Assembly (NCBI GenBank): GCA_902492505.1 | Contig: CABULU010000010.1 | Span: 1 to 42,566 of the forward strand | Direction: 5' to 3' | Length of the DNA stretch: 42,566 bases | DNA from: an uncultured Eubacteriales bacterium | GTDB taxonomy: Bacteria > Bacillota > Clostridia > Oscillospirales > QAKW01 | Shown here: positions 24,478 to 32,491 of the stretch, piece by piece | Numbering within the stretch: position 1 is the first letter of the stretch | Layout: every line of letters starts with the position of its first letter | Program-made: the position numbers and the translations under genes | The notes under the pieces: model-generated | Told to the model about the DNA's origin: nothing | Databases searched by the model: none | What the model saw: the letters and a program-made list of their open reading frames with translations, nothing else

Positions 24478-24819
24478 ATGAAAGCAAGATTACCGGAAGG
24501 TTATAATATGAAGCAGAGCGATATGATGCGCAAGGTACAAAAGATGCAGGAAGATGTTGCGGCTGCTCAGAAGGAAGTTGAGGAAAGCGTTTTTAGCGCA
24601 AAGTCCGGCGGAGGCATGGTTCTTGTGGAAATGAACGGAAAAAAGGAACTGCTTTCCGTAAAGCTTGAAAAGGAAGCTGTCGATCCGGATGATATCGAGA
24701 TGTTGGAGGATATGATTGTTGCTGCTGTTAATGAAGTTTCAAAGCAGATTGATTCCGCACTTGAGGAAAAGATGAGCGCCGCAACGGGCGGACTAAATCT
24801 TAACTTTCCGACGCTTTAA
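24478..24819 (+). CDS. YbaB/EbfC family nucleoid-associated protein
   Basis: This is a small DNA-binding, nucleoid-associated protein of the YbaB/EbfC family (YaaK in B. subtilis). The product has 113 residues with AAGGAG 6-11 bases before the ATG. A Met/Lys-rich helix (MKQSDMMRKVQKMQEDVAAA) is followed by the family core VFSAKSGGGMVLVEMNGKKEL and LEKEAVDPDDIEMLEDMIVAAVNEV, and a Gly-rich end. Its place between dnaX and recR is the conserved dnaX-ybaB-recR order. Confidence 0.93.
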   Translation: MKARLPEGYNMKQSDMMRKVQKMQEDVAAAQKEVEESVFSAKSGGGMVLVEMNGKKELLSVKLEKEAVDPDDIEMLEDMIVAAVNEVSKQIDSALEEKMSAATGGLNLNFPTL

Positions 24820-24834
24820 TAAAAAGACAGACAT

Positions 24835-25431
24835 ATGCAGTATATTCCTATTTTTTCTAAATTGGTTGAGGAGTTTGAAAAGCTTCCCGGAGTCGGTTCA
24901 AAGTCTGCACAAAAAATGGCTTATTATATTATTGCCGCCGATAAATCGGTTGCAAAAACATTTGCGGATACTTTGTTGGAAGCTAAGCAGAAAATCCGCT
25001 GCTGTTCTGTTTGCCAGAATCTGACGGATAAAGAACTGTGTTCTATTTGTTCGGGGGATAAACGAGACCGCTCGGTTATTTGTGTTGTGGAAAAGCCGAG
25101 TGATGTGGACGCGATTGAACGTACCCGCGATTTTAACGGACTATATCATGTTCTTCATGGACTTATATCACCCATGAACGACGTGGGACCGGATGATATT
25201 AAGTTGTCCGAATTGCTTGTCCGTGTCAGTGAAAACGATATAAACGAGGTCATTATGGCAACCAGTCCGAATGTTGAGGGTCAGGCAACTGCCATGTATA
25301 TAGCAAAGCTGTTAAAACCGTTTGATGTAAAGGTTACCGGCTTGGCACTCGGTATTCCTGTCGGCGGAAGTTTGGAATATTCTGACAGTATAACACTTGC
25401 AAGAGCTATGGAAAACAGGCGAGAAATATAA
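24835..25431 (+). CDS. recR: Recombination mediator protein RecR
   Basis: RecR acts with RecO/RecF to load RecA on gapped DNA. The product has 198 residues, the normal size. The helix-hairpin-helix LEEFEKLPGVGSKSAQKMA-type start (here VEEFEKLPGVGSKSAQKMAY), a C4 zinc finger (CCSVCQNLTDKELCSICSG, about 56-74), a Toprim domain beginning VICVVEKPSDVDAIE, and a C-terminal GIPVGGSLEYSDSITLARAM are all present. The ribosome site is weak. The gene closes the SRP RNA-dnaX-ybaB-recR block. Confidence 0.97.
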   Translation: MQYIPIFSKLVEEFEKLPGVGSKSAQKMAYYIIAADKSVAKTFADTLLEAKQKIRCCSVCQNLTDKELCSICSGDKRDRSVICVVEKPSDVDAIERTRDFNGLYHVLHGLISPMNDVGPDDIKLSELLVRVSENDINEVIMATSPNVEGQATAMYIAKLLKPFDVKVTGLALGIPVGGSLEYSDSITLARAMENRREI

Positions 25432-25448
25432 TTTAAGGGGATTTGTTT

Positions 25449-27170
25449 ATGGATTATATGAAAGAATATGAAAGATGGCTTTCCTTTGCAGGTCTTGACG
25501 AGAGAAATAAAGCGGAACTTATATCTATGCATGGCAATGACGAGGAGATTTTTTCTCGCTTTTACACGTCGCTTAATTTCGGTACGGCAGGTCTGCGCGG
25601 GCTTATGGGAGCCGGTACAAACAGAATGAATATATATACTGTGAGACAGGCGTCTTACGGTTTCGGTAAATATATATGCTCTATCGGGGAGCAAGCCAAA
25701 GACAGAGGTGTTGTGATAGCTTTTGACTCACGCAATAACGGCGTTCGTTTTGCGGAAAACGCGGCTTTGACACTCTGCAAACTCGGTGTGCGAGTTTTTG
25801 TGTTTGATTCACTTCGTCCGACACCCGAGCTTTCATTTGCAATAAGGGAACTGCACGCTATCGCCGGTATTAACATAACGGCCTCGCATAATCCCAAGGA
25901 GTATAATGGATACAAGGCATACTTTGAGGATGGCGCGCAGATTGCCGGTGAACAGGCTGATATAATCTTAGGGTATATGAAAGGTATCGATCCGCTTGCG
26001 GTAGAGCTTGCGGATAAAGATTTTGCCGTGCAGTCCGGACTTTATAAAATTATAGGCGAGAAGATTGACGATGCTTATATTAAGTGTGTTTTGGGTGAAC
26101 AGTTAGAACTCGGTGATATTTCCGATGAGGCAAAAAATGTTTCCATTGTATATTCTCCTTTTCACGGTGCAGGCTATAAAATCGTTCCGCAAGTTCTTGA
26201 AGCAATAGGTGCCAATGTTACAATTCAACCTGACCAGGCTGTCCCGGACGGGGATTTTCCGACGTTAAAATCTCCCAATCCCGAAGAGCGCGAGGGGCTT
26301 TCAATGTCCATAGAACTCGCTGAAAAAATAGGCTCGGATCTTGTTATTGCAACCGATCCCGATGCTGACCGCTGTGCTGTTGCCGTTATCATGCCGGACG
26401 GTACAGTAGAACTGTTGTCCGGAAATCAGATAGGAGTGTTACTGTGTGATTTTATTGCTCAAAATCTGAGGTCAAACGGGAGGATGCCTGATAATGCCGC
26501 GGTTATCTCTACCATAGTTTCTACACTTATGATTAAAAAGGTCTGCGCCGATAATAATATTAAATATTTTGAAGTGCTGACAGGTTTTAAATATATCGGT
26601 GAGATGATTGCTGAATTTGAAAAGACGGGCGATTATACTTTTTTGCTCGGATTTGAGGAGAGTTTTGGCTATCTCAAAGGTACATATGCCAGAGATAAAG
26701 ATTCGGTAGTTGCAGCCATGCTTATCACACAGATGGCTATGTTTTATAAAAATAAACATATGAATCTTAAGCAGGCGATGGATGAGCTGTATAAAAAGTA
26801 CGGTTGGTTTGCTGAAAAAACAGTTAGCTTTTCCATAAGCGGCTCTCAGCCAATGGAGCAGGTGGGCAGTATTATGAAATCGCTGCGTGACAGCAATGAT
26901 TCTGCCGTCGCAGGTACGGATATTATATGCCTGCGTGATTATAAACTGAAACGAATCAGGAATTTTCGCACGGGAGAAATTTCACAAACAACGCTTCCTG
27001 TTTCGGATGTGCTTTATTATGAGCTGGAAAACGGTTGCAGCGTTGTGGTTCGTCCTTCCGGGACGGAGCCCAAGGTAAAGCTTTACGTTTTGACGGTTGG
27101 TGAAAATAAATTTGAATGTTTTGACCGCATCAACAAATACGTAGAATTCTTTTCTGAGAAACTTAAATAA
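25449..27170 (+). CDS. Phosphoglucomutase/phosphomannomutase (alpha-D-phosphohexomutase)
   Basis: This enzyme interconverts hexose 1- and 6-phosphates, linking central carbon to nucleotide-sugar supply. The product has 573 residues from ATG 25449, 7 bases after AAGGGGA. The four family motifs are in order: active-site serine in ITASHNPKEYNGYKAY, metal-binding ATDPDADRCA (D-x-D-x-D-R), sugar-binding GFEESFGYLKGTYARDKD, and phosphate-binding RPSGTEPKVKLY. FGTAGLRGLMGAGTNRMN near the N-terminus is typical of the PgcA-like branch of Firmicutes. It stands 17 bases after recR and may be co-transcribed. Confidence 0.93.
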   Translation: MDYMKEYERWLSFAGLDERNKAELISMHGNDEEIFSRFYTSLNFGTAGLRGLMGAGTNRMNIYTVRQASYGFGKYICSIGEQAKDRGVVIAFDSRNNGVRFAENAALTLCKLGVRVFVFDSLRPTPELSFAIRELHAIAGINITASHNPKEYNGYKAYFEDGAQIAGEQADIILGYMKGIDPLAVELADKDFAVQSGLYKIIGEKIDDAYIKCVLGEQLELGDISDEAKNVSIVYSPFHGAGYKIVPQVLEAIGANVTIQPDQAVPDGDFPTLKSPNPEEREGLSMSIELAEKIGSDLVIATDPDADRCAVAVIMPDGTVELLSGNQIGVLLCDFIAQNLRSNGRMPDNAAVISTIVSTLMIKKVCADNNIKYFEVLTGFKYIGEMIAEFEKTGDYTFLLGFEESFGYLKGTYARDKDSVVAAMLITQMAMFYKNKHMNLKQAMDELYKKYGWFAEKTVSFSISGSQPMEQVGSIMKSLRDSNDSAVAGTDIICLRDYKLKRIRNFRTGEISQTTLPVSDVLYYELENGCSVVVRPSGTEPKVKLYVLTVGENKFECFDRINKYVEFFSEKLK

Positions 27171-27226
27171 ATTTTTATGAGTTTATACGCTGCTGCGTAA
27201 TATTTGAATAATTTTTTAATAAATAC

Positions 27227-27255
27227 TTGACAAAAGATGAATATTGCTTTAGACT
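27227..27255 (+). promoter_or_regulatory. Candidate promoter for the liv operon leader
   Basis: A perfect -35 TTGACA (27227-27232), 17 bases, then TAGACT (27250-27255). The -10 is imperfect. It lies about 330 bases before livK and would make a long structured leader. It is the only good promoter seen between the mutase gene and livK. Confidence 0.65.
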
Positions 27256-27415
27256 ATAAAAAATAGTCGCTTAGAATCATATTTATTAATGTATAAGCGT
27301 CGGATTTGAGGTAATTATTATGAAATTTCAGTTATGCGAAAAGAATATGTATCATGCCGGTTCAAATACTTCACCGGCTGAATTTGCGTGCTCTTTTTCT
27401 GATAACGGGATAATT

Positions 27416-27447
27416 GCCAAGGCATCGTTTGCCTTGGCTTATTTTAT
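27416..27447 (+). terminator. Terminator-like hairpin inside the liv leader
   Basis: GCCAAGGCA (27416-27424) pairs with TGCCTTGGC (27430-27438) around a TCGTT loop, followed by TTATTTTAT. It could end transcription before livK. It overlaps the small reading frame in the leader. Confidence 0.55.
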
Positions 27448-27528
27448 AATTGTGATTACAGGTGTGCTTGACCTACATTTAGAAAGGTATAAGCCAATAT
27501 GAGATTTTTGGTAAAGTTATGATAAAGT

Positions 27529-27556
27529 GGCTTTGCCTTAAGGCAAAGCCTTTTAT
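27529..27556 (+). terminator. Second terminator-like hairpin 30 bases before livK
   Basis: A perfect 11+11 palindrome (GGCTTTGCCTT then its complement, 27529-27550) is followed by TTTTAT. It sits between the leader and the livK ribosome site, so read-through or an alternative fold must occur for livK expression from the upstream promoter. Confidence 0.65.
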
Positions 27557-27585
27557 AATGTTAAATACAGAAAAGAGGAAGAAAG

Positions 27586-28803
27586 ATGAAAAAATTCACG
27601 AGAATTGTTTGTGTCATGCTTGCTTTGGTCATGGCGCTTGTATGCTTTGCCGGCTGTAAAAACGGCGGCTCAGAAACGGGCGGTAACAGCGTCAGCGGTG
27701 CGGCTGCAATTAAAATCGGCGGTATCGGACCTACCACCGGTAAGGCGGCGCTTTACGGTCAAGCAGTAAAAAATGCTGCTGAAATTGCGATTGAGGAAAT
27801 CAATGCCAAAGGTGACGGCATTAAGTTCGAGCTCAAGTTTGAGGACGATGAGAATGACCCTGAAAAGTCAATAAATGCATATAATACACTTAAAGACTGG
27901 GGTATGCAGATACTGTGCGGTACTGTTACAACTCAGCCCTGCATTGCTGTATCAACGGTCGCAAATGACGACAAAATATTCACTCTTACTCCTTCTGCAT
28001 CTTCAACTGATGTTATAGGAGGTCAGCCTGACGCAGACGGTAATGTTACAATCCAGCGTAAGGATACGATATATCAGATGTGCTTTACTGACCCCAACCA
28101 GGGAACAGCTTCCGCACAGTATATTAAGGAGCAGAACCTCGGTACTAAAATAGCTGTTATTTACAACAACTCAGACGCGTATTCAACCGGTATTTATCAG
28201 AAGTTTTCAGCAGAAGCTGAAAAGCTCGGTCTTGAGATTGTTTCGGTAAACACATTTACAGATGACTCGGACAATGACTTTACGTCTCAGCTCAACGACG
28301 CAAAGACCAAAGGCGCGGATCTTCTGTTTCTGCCTATATATTATACTCCTGCATCTCTCATTCTTGCACAGGCCAAGCAGATGTCATATGCACCCAAGTT
28401 TTTCGGTGTTGACGGTATGGACGGTATTCTCAGTCTTGAGAATTTTGATAAATCCCTTGCCGAGGGCGTAATGTTGCTTACTCCTTTTACCGCTGATGCT
28501 ACCGATGAGCTTACTAAAAACTTCGTAACAAAGTATCAGGAAAAGTACGGCGGTATTCCAAATCAGTTTGCTGCCGATATGTATGACTGTATTTATGCAA
28601 TTTATAATGCCTGTGTCAATCAGGGTGTAACAGCAGATATGAGCGTTGAGGAAATTAGCCAAAAGCTTATTGCTGAGTTTTCCAGTTCAGATTTTACCTT
28701 CAGCGGTCTTACAGGAGAAAATATGACTTGGTCTGACAGCGGAGAGGTTTCCAAGGCTCCTAAAGGTATGGTAATCAAAAACGGCGAATACGTCGGTATG
28801 TAA
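27586..28803 (+). CDS. livK: Branched-chain amino acid type ABC transporter substrate-binding lipoprotein
   Basis: This is the extracellular receptor of a HAAT-family importer. The product has 405 residues. A signal peptide (MKKFTRIVCVMLALVMALVC) ends in the lipobox FAGC with the lipidated Cys at 23, then a Gly/Ser-rich linker. The periplasmic-binding-protein-like I fold begins IKIGGIGPTTGKAALYGQAV, with KFEDDENDPEKS, GTVTTQPCIAVSTVAND and LTPSASSTDV as ligand-site blocks and QKFSAEAEKLGLEIV in the second lobe. The ligand may be Leu/Ile/Val, but other amino acids or amides are possible in this family. A terminator-like hairpin separates it from livH, as often seen for highly expressed binding proteins. 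Confidence 0.93.
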   Translation: MKKFTRIVCVMLALVMALVCFAGCKNGGSETGGNSVSGAAAIKIGGIGPTTGKAALYGQAVKNAAEIAIEEINAKGDGIKFELKFEDDENDPEKSINAYNTLKDWGMQILCGTVTTQPCIAVSTVANDDKIFTLTPSASSTDVIGGQPDADGNVTIQRKDTIYQMCFTDPNQGTASAQYIKEQNLGTKIAVIYNNSDAYSTGIYQKFSAEAEKLGLEIVSVNTFTDDSDNDFTSQLNDAKTKGADLLFLPIYYTPASLILAQAKQMSYAPKFFGVDGMDGILSLENFDKSLAEGVMLLTPFTADATDELTKNFVTKYQEKYGGIPNQFAADMYDCIYAIYNACVNQGVTADMSVEEISQKLIAEFSSSDFTFSGLTGENMTWSDSGEVSKAPKGMVIKNGEYVGM

Positions 28804-28841
28804 TTTTATAATAAAAAATCAACGTACAATTTTGTAATTTG

Positions 28842-28886
28842 CAGCAAAGAAGCGGCGGTTAAACGGTCGCTTCTTTACTGTGTTTT
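28842..28886 (+). terminator. Intercistronic hairpin between livK and livH
   Basis: CAG-C-AAAGAAGCG (28842-28854) pairs with CGCTTCTTT-A-CTG (28868-28880) with one mismatch, followed by TGTTTTAT. It probably lets only part of transcription pass to livHMGF or protects the livK message 3' end. Confidence 0.7.
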
Positions 28887-28914
28887 ATACTAAAAATTAT
28901 TGAGGTGTAAACAA

Positions 28915-29796
28915 ATGACTTTTGTTTCAAATTTGATAAACGGAATAAGTCTCGGCAGCGTTTACGCCATAATTGCACTCGGTTATACTATGGTATACGG
29001 CATCGCCAAGATGCTGAATTTTGCTCATGGTGATGTTATTATGGTTGGGGCATATGCATCGTACTGCACAATGATTTACCTTGGCTGGCACCCGCTGCTT
29101 TCGATTTTATTTTCTATTGTTGTGTGTACGGTTTTAGGTGTGGCTATTGAAGCATTTGCGTACAAGCCTCTTCGCAGAGCCGGCTCGCTTGCCGTTCTTA
29201 TAACGGCGATTGGCGTTAGTTATCTTTTGCAAAACGCTGCGCTTCTTATATGGGGCAGCACACCGAAAATATTTACTTCTGTTATAAATATTGAGCCTTT
29301 GTCTTTGTTTGGCGGTAAACTTATTATAACGGCTGAATCTATTGTAACGGTTTTAGCATGTGTGCTTATTATGATTGGTCTTACGCTTTTTACACAGAAG
29401 ACAAAGATTGGCAAGGCGATGAGAGCGGTATCGGAAGATAAGGATGCTGCGGAGCTTATGGGCGTAAATGTCAATACTACTATTTCCGCAACCTTTGCAA
29501 TAGGCAGTGCGCTTGCTGCCGTTGCTGGCGTCTTATTGTGTTCGGCATACCCGACTCTTGTTCCTACAACAGGCTCTATGCCCGGAATAAAGGCATTTAC
29601 GGCAGCAGTTTTCGGCGGTATAGGTTCTATCCCCGGAGCAATGCTTGGAGGTATCCTTCTCGGTATAATCGAAATATTCAGTAAATCATATATATCAACG
29701 TCGCTTTCAGACGCAATTGTTTTTGCGGTACTTATTATCGTTCTTCTTGTTAGGCCTACCGGTATTCTTGGCAAGAAGGTAACCGAAAAGGTGTAG
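28915..29796 (+). CDS. livH: Branched-chain amino acid type ABC transporter permease LivH
   Basis: This is one of the two membrane subunits of the importer. The product has 293 residues from ATG 28915, with GAGGTG 8-13 bases before; a longer form starting at 28900 has no support. It opens LINGISLGSVYAIIALGYTMVYGIAKMLNFAHGD-like, the LivH hallmark (LNFAHGDVIMVGAY), with about eight hydrophobic segments. The cytoplasmic ATPase-contact loop AMRAVSEDKDAAELMGVNVN and the closing RPTGILGKK are typical. It ends in TAG, 13 bases before livM. Confidence 0.94.
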   Translation: MTFVSNLINGISLGSVYAIIALGYTMVYGIAKMLNFAHGDVIMVGAYASYCTMIYLGWHPLLSILFSIVVCTVLGVAIEAFAYKPLRRAGSLAVLITAIGVSYLLQNAALLIWGSTPKIFTSVINIEPLSLFGGKLIITAESIVTVLACVLIMIGLTLFTQKTKIGKAMRAVSEDKDAAELMGVNVNTTISATFAIGSALAAVAGVLLCSAYPTLVPTTGSMPGIKAFTAAVFGGIGSIPGAMLGGILLGIIEIFSKSYISTSLSDAIVFAVLIIVLLVRPTGILGKKVTEKV

Positions 29797-29809
29797 GGAG
29801 GAGTTTAAT

Positions 29810-30916
29810 ATGATAAAAATCAGATCATTAAGTAAATCCACCCGTACCGGGATTACTTCTTATTCGATAATATTGCTTGCGTTTGTCATTTTGTTTCCGC
29901 TTCAGAATTTAGGACTTATAAATCATTCTATCAGCGGTCAGCTTGTGCCTATTTGTACATATATTGTCATGGCACTTTCGTTAAATCTTACTGTCGGATT
30001 TTTGGGTGAGCTCAGCCTTGGACATGCCGGTTTTGTAAGTGTCGGCGCTTTTACAGGTGTTATTGCGGCGTCAAGCCTTCAGGATAAAGTCTCACTTGAC
30101 CCGCTGAGACTTGTTATTGCCATAATAATCGGCGGAATTTTTGCGGGAATTGTGGGCTTGCTGATCGGTATTCCCGTTTTGCGCCTGCGCGGTGATTATC
30201 TTGCTATTGTTACTCTCGCGTTTGGTGAAATAATTAAAAATATTATTAACTGCCTGTATGTCGGAGTGGATAAAAAGGGATTGCATTTCAGCATGACAGA
30301 TGTAAAAACTCTCGGCATGGAAAACGGTAGAGTTATTTTGAACGGTCCGCAGGGTGCTGTCGGAATTGAACAGATTGCAAGTTTTACTTCCGGCATTATA
30401 CTTATTCTTTTTGCACTTTTTGTTATTCTAAATCTTGTAAACAGTAAGGCGGGACGCGCCGTTATGGCGATAAGGGATAACAGGATTGCCGCCGAATCGG
30501 TTGGAATAAGTATAACAAAGTATAAATTGACTGCGTTTATCACATCAGCCGTTCTTGCCGGAATGGCAGGTGCTTTATATGCTATGAATTACTCTACAAT
30601 TGCGGCAAAAAAGTTTGATTTTAACACGTCAATACTTATTCTTGTATTTGTTGTTTTGGGCGGTATGGGGAATATTGTAGGTACAATTATTTCAACGGTT
30701 GTTTTATATATGCTTCCTGAACTTTTACGTGAATTTTCCGATTACCGTATGCTTATTTATGCTATAATTCTCATTCTTGTAATGCTTGTCACAAATAATG
30801 ACAGAATTAAGATTATTCGTGCTAATGTTTCTTTCGCAGTAATGTCATGGTTTAGAAAAATGATGTCGCGCACGAAAAATCAGCCGAAAGGGAAGGGGGA
30901 TGCGCATAATGGATAA
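29810..30916 (+). CDS. livM: Branched-chain amino acid type ABC transporter permease LivM
   Basis: This is the second membrane subunit. The product has 368 residues with GGGAGGAG before the ATG. The family motif LTVGFLGELSLGHAGFVSVGAF is clear, followed by IPVLRLRGDYLAIVTLAFGEI and the ATPase-contact loop AIRDNRIAAESVGISITKYK. About nine hydrophobic segments are present, and a basic C-terminal tail (about 345-368) is slightly longer than usual. It overlaps the livG start by eight bases. Confidence 0.94.
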   Translation: MIKIRSLSKSTRTGITSYSIILLAFVILFPLQNLGLINHSISGQLVPICTYIVMALSLNLTVGFLGELSLGHAGFVSVGAFTGVIAASSLQDKVSLDPLRLVIAIIIGGIFAGIVGLLIGIPVLRLRGDYLAIVTLAFGEIIKNIINCLYVGVDKKGLHFSMTDVKTLGMENGRVILNGPQGAVGIEQIASFTSGIILILFALFVILNLVNSKAGRAVMAIRDNRIAAESVGISITKYKLTAFITSAVLAGMAGALYAMNYSTIAAKKFDFNTSILILVFVVLGGMGNIVGTIISTVVLYMLPELLREFSDYRMLIYAIILILVMLVTNNDRIKIIRANVSFAVMSWFRKMMSRTKNQPKGKGDAHNG

Positions 30917-31745
30917 AATGGTACCTTATCCATCCAATTCTATTGTGCCGGAGCGCGATGTAGATAAAAGACCGGTGCTTGAAACGCACCATTTGGGTAT
31001 TGATTTTGGCGGTCTTACTGCCGTTGATGATTTTTCTATAACAGTCGGCAGGAGCGAAATAGCCGGTCTTATCGGTCCTAACGGTGCCGGTAAAACTACG
31101 GTTTTTAACCTTTTAACAAATGTTTATCAGCCGACAAGAGGCGATATAATACTTGACGGCGTATCAACATCACGTAAAACCACTGCACAGATAAATAAAA
31201 TGGGTATTGCGCGAACATTTCAGAATATTCGTTTGTTTGCAAATATGTCTGTTATGGACAACGTGAAAATTGGTATGCATAATTCTATAAATCAGAATTT
31301 ATTTTCTGCTTTTACCCATGGCTTCGGATACAGAAAAAGCGAAAAGGCTTCAAAAGATGAGGCAATGGAGCTTTTGGAATTTTTCAATATGTGTGATGTT
31401 GCCGGAGCCGAAGCGGGGTCATTGCCTTACGGTGCTCAGCGCAGACTTGAAATAGTCAGAGCGCTTGCAACTCATCCGAAAATAATTCTTCTTGACGAGC
31501 CGGCTGCGGGAATGAATCCGTCGGAGACAGCGGAGCTTATGGAGAATATCAGAAGAATACGGGATAATTTCAATATAGCCGTAATGCTTATAGAGCATGA
31601 TATGAATCTTGTTATGAATATCTGTGAGGGTATCTGCGTGCTTGACCACGGCAAGGTTATTGCAAAAGGTTCTCCTGATGAAATCAAGTCCAATGCTAAG
31701 GTTATCGAGGCGTACTTGGGCAAGAAAAAGGAGGCAGATAAATAA
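30909..31745 (+). CDS. livG: Branched-chain amino acid type ABC transporter ATPase LivG
   Basis: This is the first ATPase of the importer. The product has 278 residues from ATG 30909; the purine-rich GGAAGGGGG lies about 10 bases before, and an earlier ATG at 30900 is possible. A 25-residue polar extension precedes the core LGIDFGGLTAVDDFSITV. Motifs are Walker A GPNGAGKTT, Q-loop ARTFQNIRLF, signature LPYGAQRRLEIVRAL (a LivG-type variant of LSGGQ), Walker B IILLDEPAAGMNPSE and LIEHDMNLVM. It overlaps livF by one base. Confidence 0.94.
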   Translation: MDKMVPYPSNSIVPERDVDKRPVLETHHLGIDFGGLTAVDDFSITVGRSEIAGLIGPNGAGKTTVFNLLTNVYQPTRGDIILDGVSTSRKTTAQINKMGIARTFQNIRLFANMSVMDNVKIGMHNSINQNLFSAFTHGFGYRKSEKASKDEAMELLEFFNMCDVAGAEAGSLPYGAQRRLEIVRALATHPKIILLDEPAAGMNPSETAELMENIRRIRDNFNIAVMLIEHDMNLVMNICEGICVLDHGKVIAKGSPDEIKSNAKVIEAYLGKKKEADK

Positions 31746-32443
31746 TGCTTAAGGTGGATAATATTAATGTATACTACGGAAAAATCCATGCACTCAAGGA
31801 CGTTTCTTTGGAGGTGCGTCTGGGCGAAATAGTCGCGCTTATCGGAGCTAACGGTGCAGGCAAATCAACCACTCTCAGAACAATTTCAGGTCTCCTTCGC
31901 TCTAAGACTGGCAGCATAAATTTTATGGATGAAAATATATCTCATACCGAAGCGTACAAGCTTGTATCAAAGGGTATGGCACATGTGCCGGAAGGACGGC
32001 ATGTTTTTTTACAGATGACGGTGCAGGAAAATCTTGAGCTTGGTGCGTATACGAGCGGTAAATATGTTAAAGAAGGAATCCAAGAAGTCTTTCAGCGCTT
32101 TCCGCGTTTAAAGCACAGAAAAAACCAGATTGCAGGTACTCTGTCGGGCGGTGAGCAGCAGATGCTTGCTATGGGGCGCGCACTTATGAGCAGACCTAAG
32201 CTTATAATGATGGATGAACCGTCGATGGGATTGGCGCCTATCTTAGTTGAGCAGATTTTTGATATTATCAGGGATTTGCATGAGGCTGGCACAACTATTC
32301 TGCTTGTCGAGCAGAACGCCGAAATGGCATTGCGCATTGCGGACAGGGCATATGTGCTTGAATCCGGCAGAATAAAGCTGTCGGGTACAGGTTCCGAGCT
32401 TGCACAGAGTGATGAAATTAAAAAAGCATATCTTGGCGGATAA
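31745..32443 (+). CDS. livF: Branched-chain amino acid type ABC transporter ATPase LivF
   Basis: This is the second ATPase of the importer. The product has 232 residues, the compact LivF size. Motifs are Walker A GANGAGKST, Q-loop region HVPEGRHVFLQMTVQENLELG (the LivF hallmark; VPEGR), signature LSGGEQQMLAMGRAL, Walker B LIMMDEPSMGLAPILVEQ and LLVEQNAEMAL. It is the last gene of livKHMGF and is followed by a strong terminator. Confidence 0.95.
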   Translation: MLKVDNINVYYGKIHALKDVSLEVRLGEIVALIGANGAGKSTTLRTISGLLRSKTGSINFMDENISHTEAYKLVSKGMAHVPEGRHVFLQMTVQENLELGAYTSGKYVKEGIQEVFQRFPRLKHRKNQIAGTLSGGEQQMLAMGRALMSRPKLIMMDEPSMGLAPILVEQIFDIIRDLHEAGTTILLVEQNAEMALRIADRAYVLESGRIKLSGTGSELAQSDEIKKAYLGG

Positions 32444-32457
32444 ATATCTGTTTAATT

Positions 32458-32490
32458 AAAAAGCTGCGGCTTCCAGCCGCAGCTTTTTTT
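32458..32490. terminator. Bidirectional terminator between livF and blaR1
   Basis: AAGCTGCGGC (32461-32470) pairs with GCCGCAGCTT (32476-32485) around TTCCA, with a run of seven T on the + side and an A-run that gives TTTTT on the - side. It ends both the liv operon and the converging blaI-blaR1 transcript. Confidence 0.95.
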
Positions 32491-32491
32491 A

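Larger units (their letters stand above)
27262..27585 (+). promoter_or_regulatory. Structured untranslated leader of livKHMGF, possible attenuator
   Basis: About 320 bases with several hairpins: CGCTTA/TAAGCG near 27268-27300, GCCGGT/ACCGGC near 27356-27378, GCCAAGGCA/TGCCTTGGC (27416-27438) followed by TTATTTTAT, and a perfect palindrome (27529-27550) followed by TTTTAT. The last two share the element TTTGCCTT, so their arms can exchange partners. A 60-codon reading frame (27320-27502, GAGG before its ATG) runs through the middle and ends in a stretch rich in Ile, Val and Leu (IIVITGVLDLHL). This could be a leader peptide or chance. No T-box AGGGTGGNACCGCG was found. I do not recognise a known riboswitch class. 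Confidence 0.5.

Noticed and set aside
27320..27502. 60-residue protein-coding gene before livK
   Set aside because: It overlaps a terminator-like hairpin and resembles no family I know; kept only as a possible leader peptide within the leader entry.
27262..27585. T-box riboswitch for a branched-chain amino acid operon
   Set aside because: The conserved AGGGTGGNACCGCG antiterminator sequence is absent.
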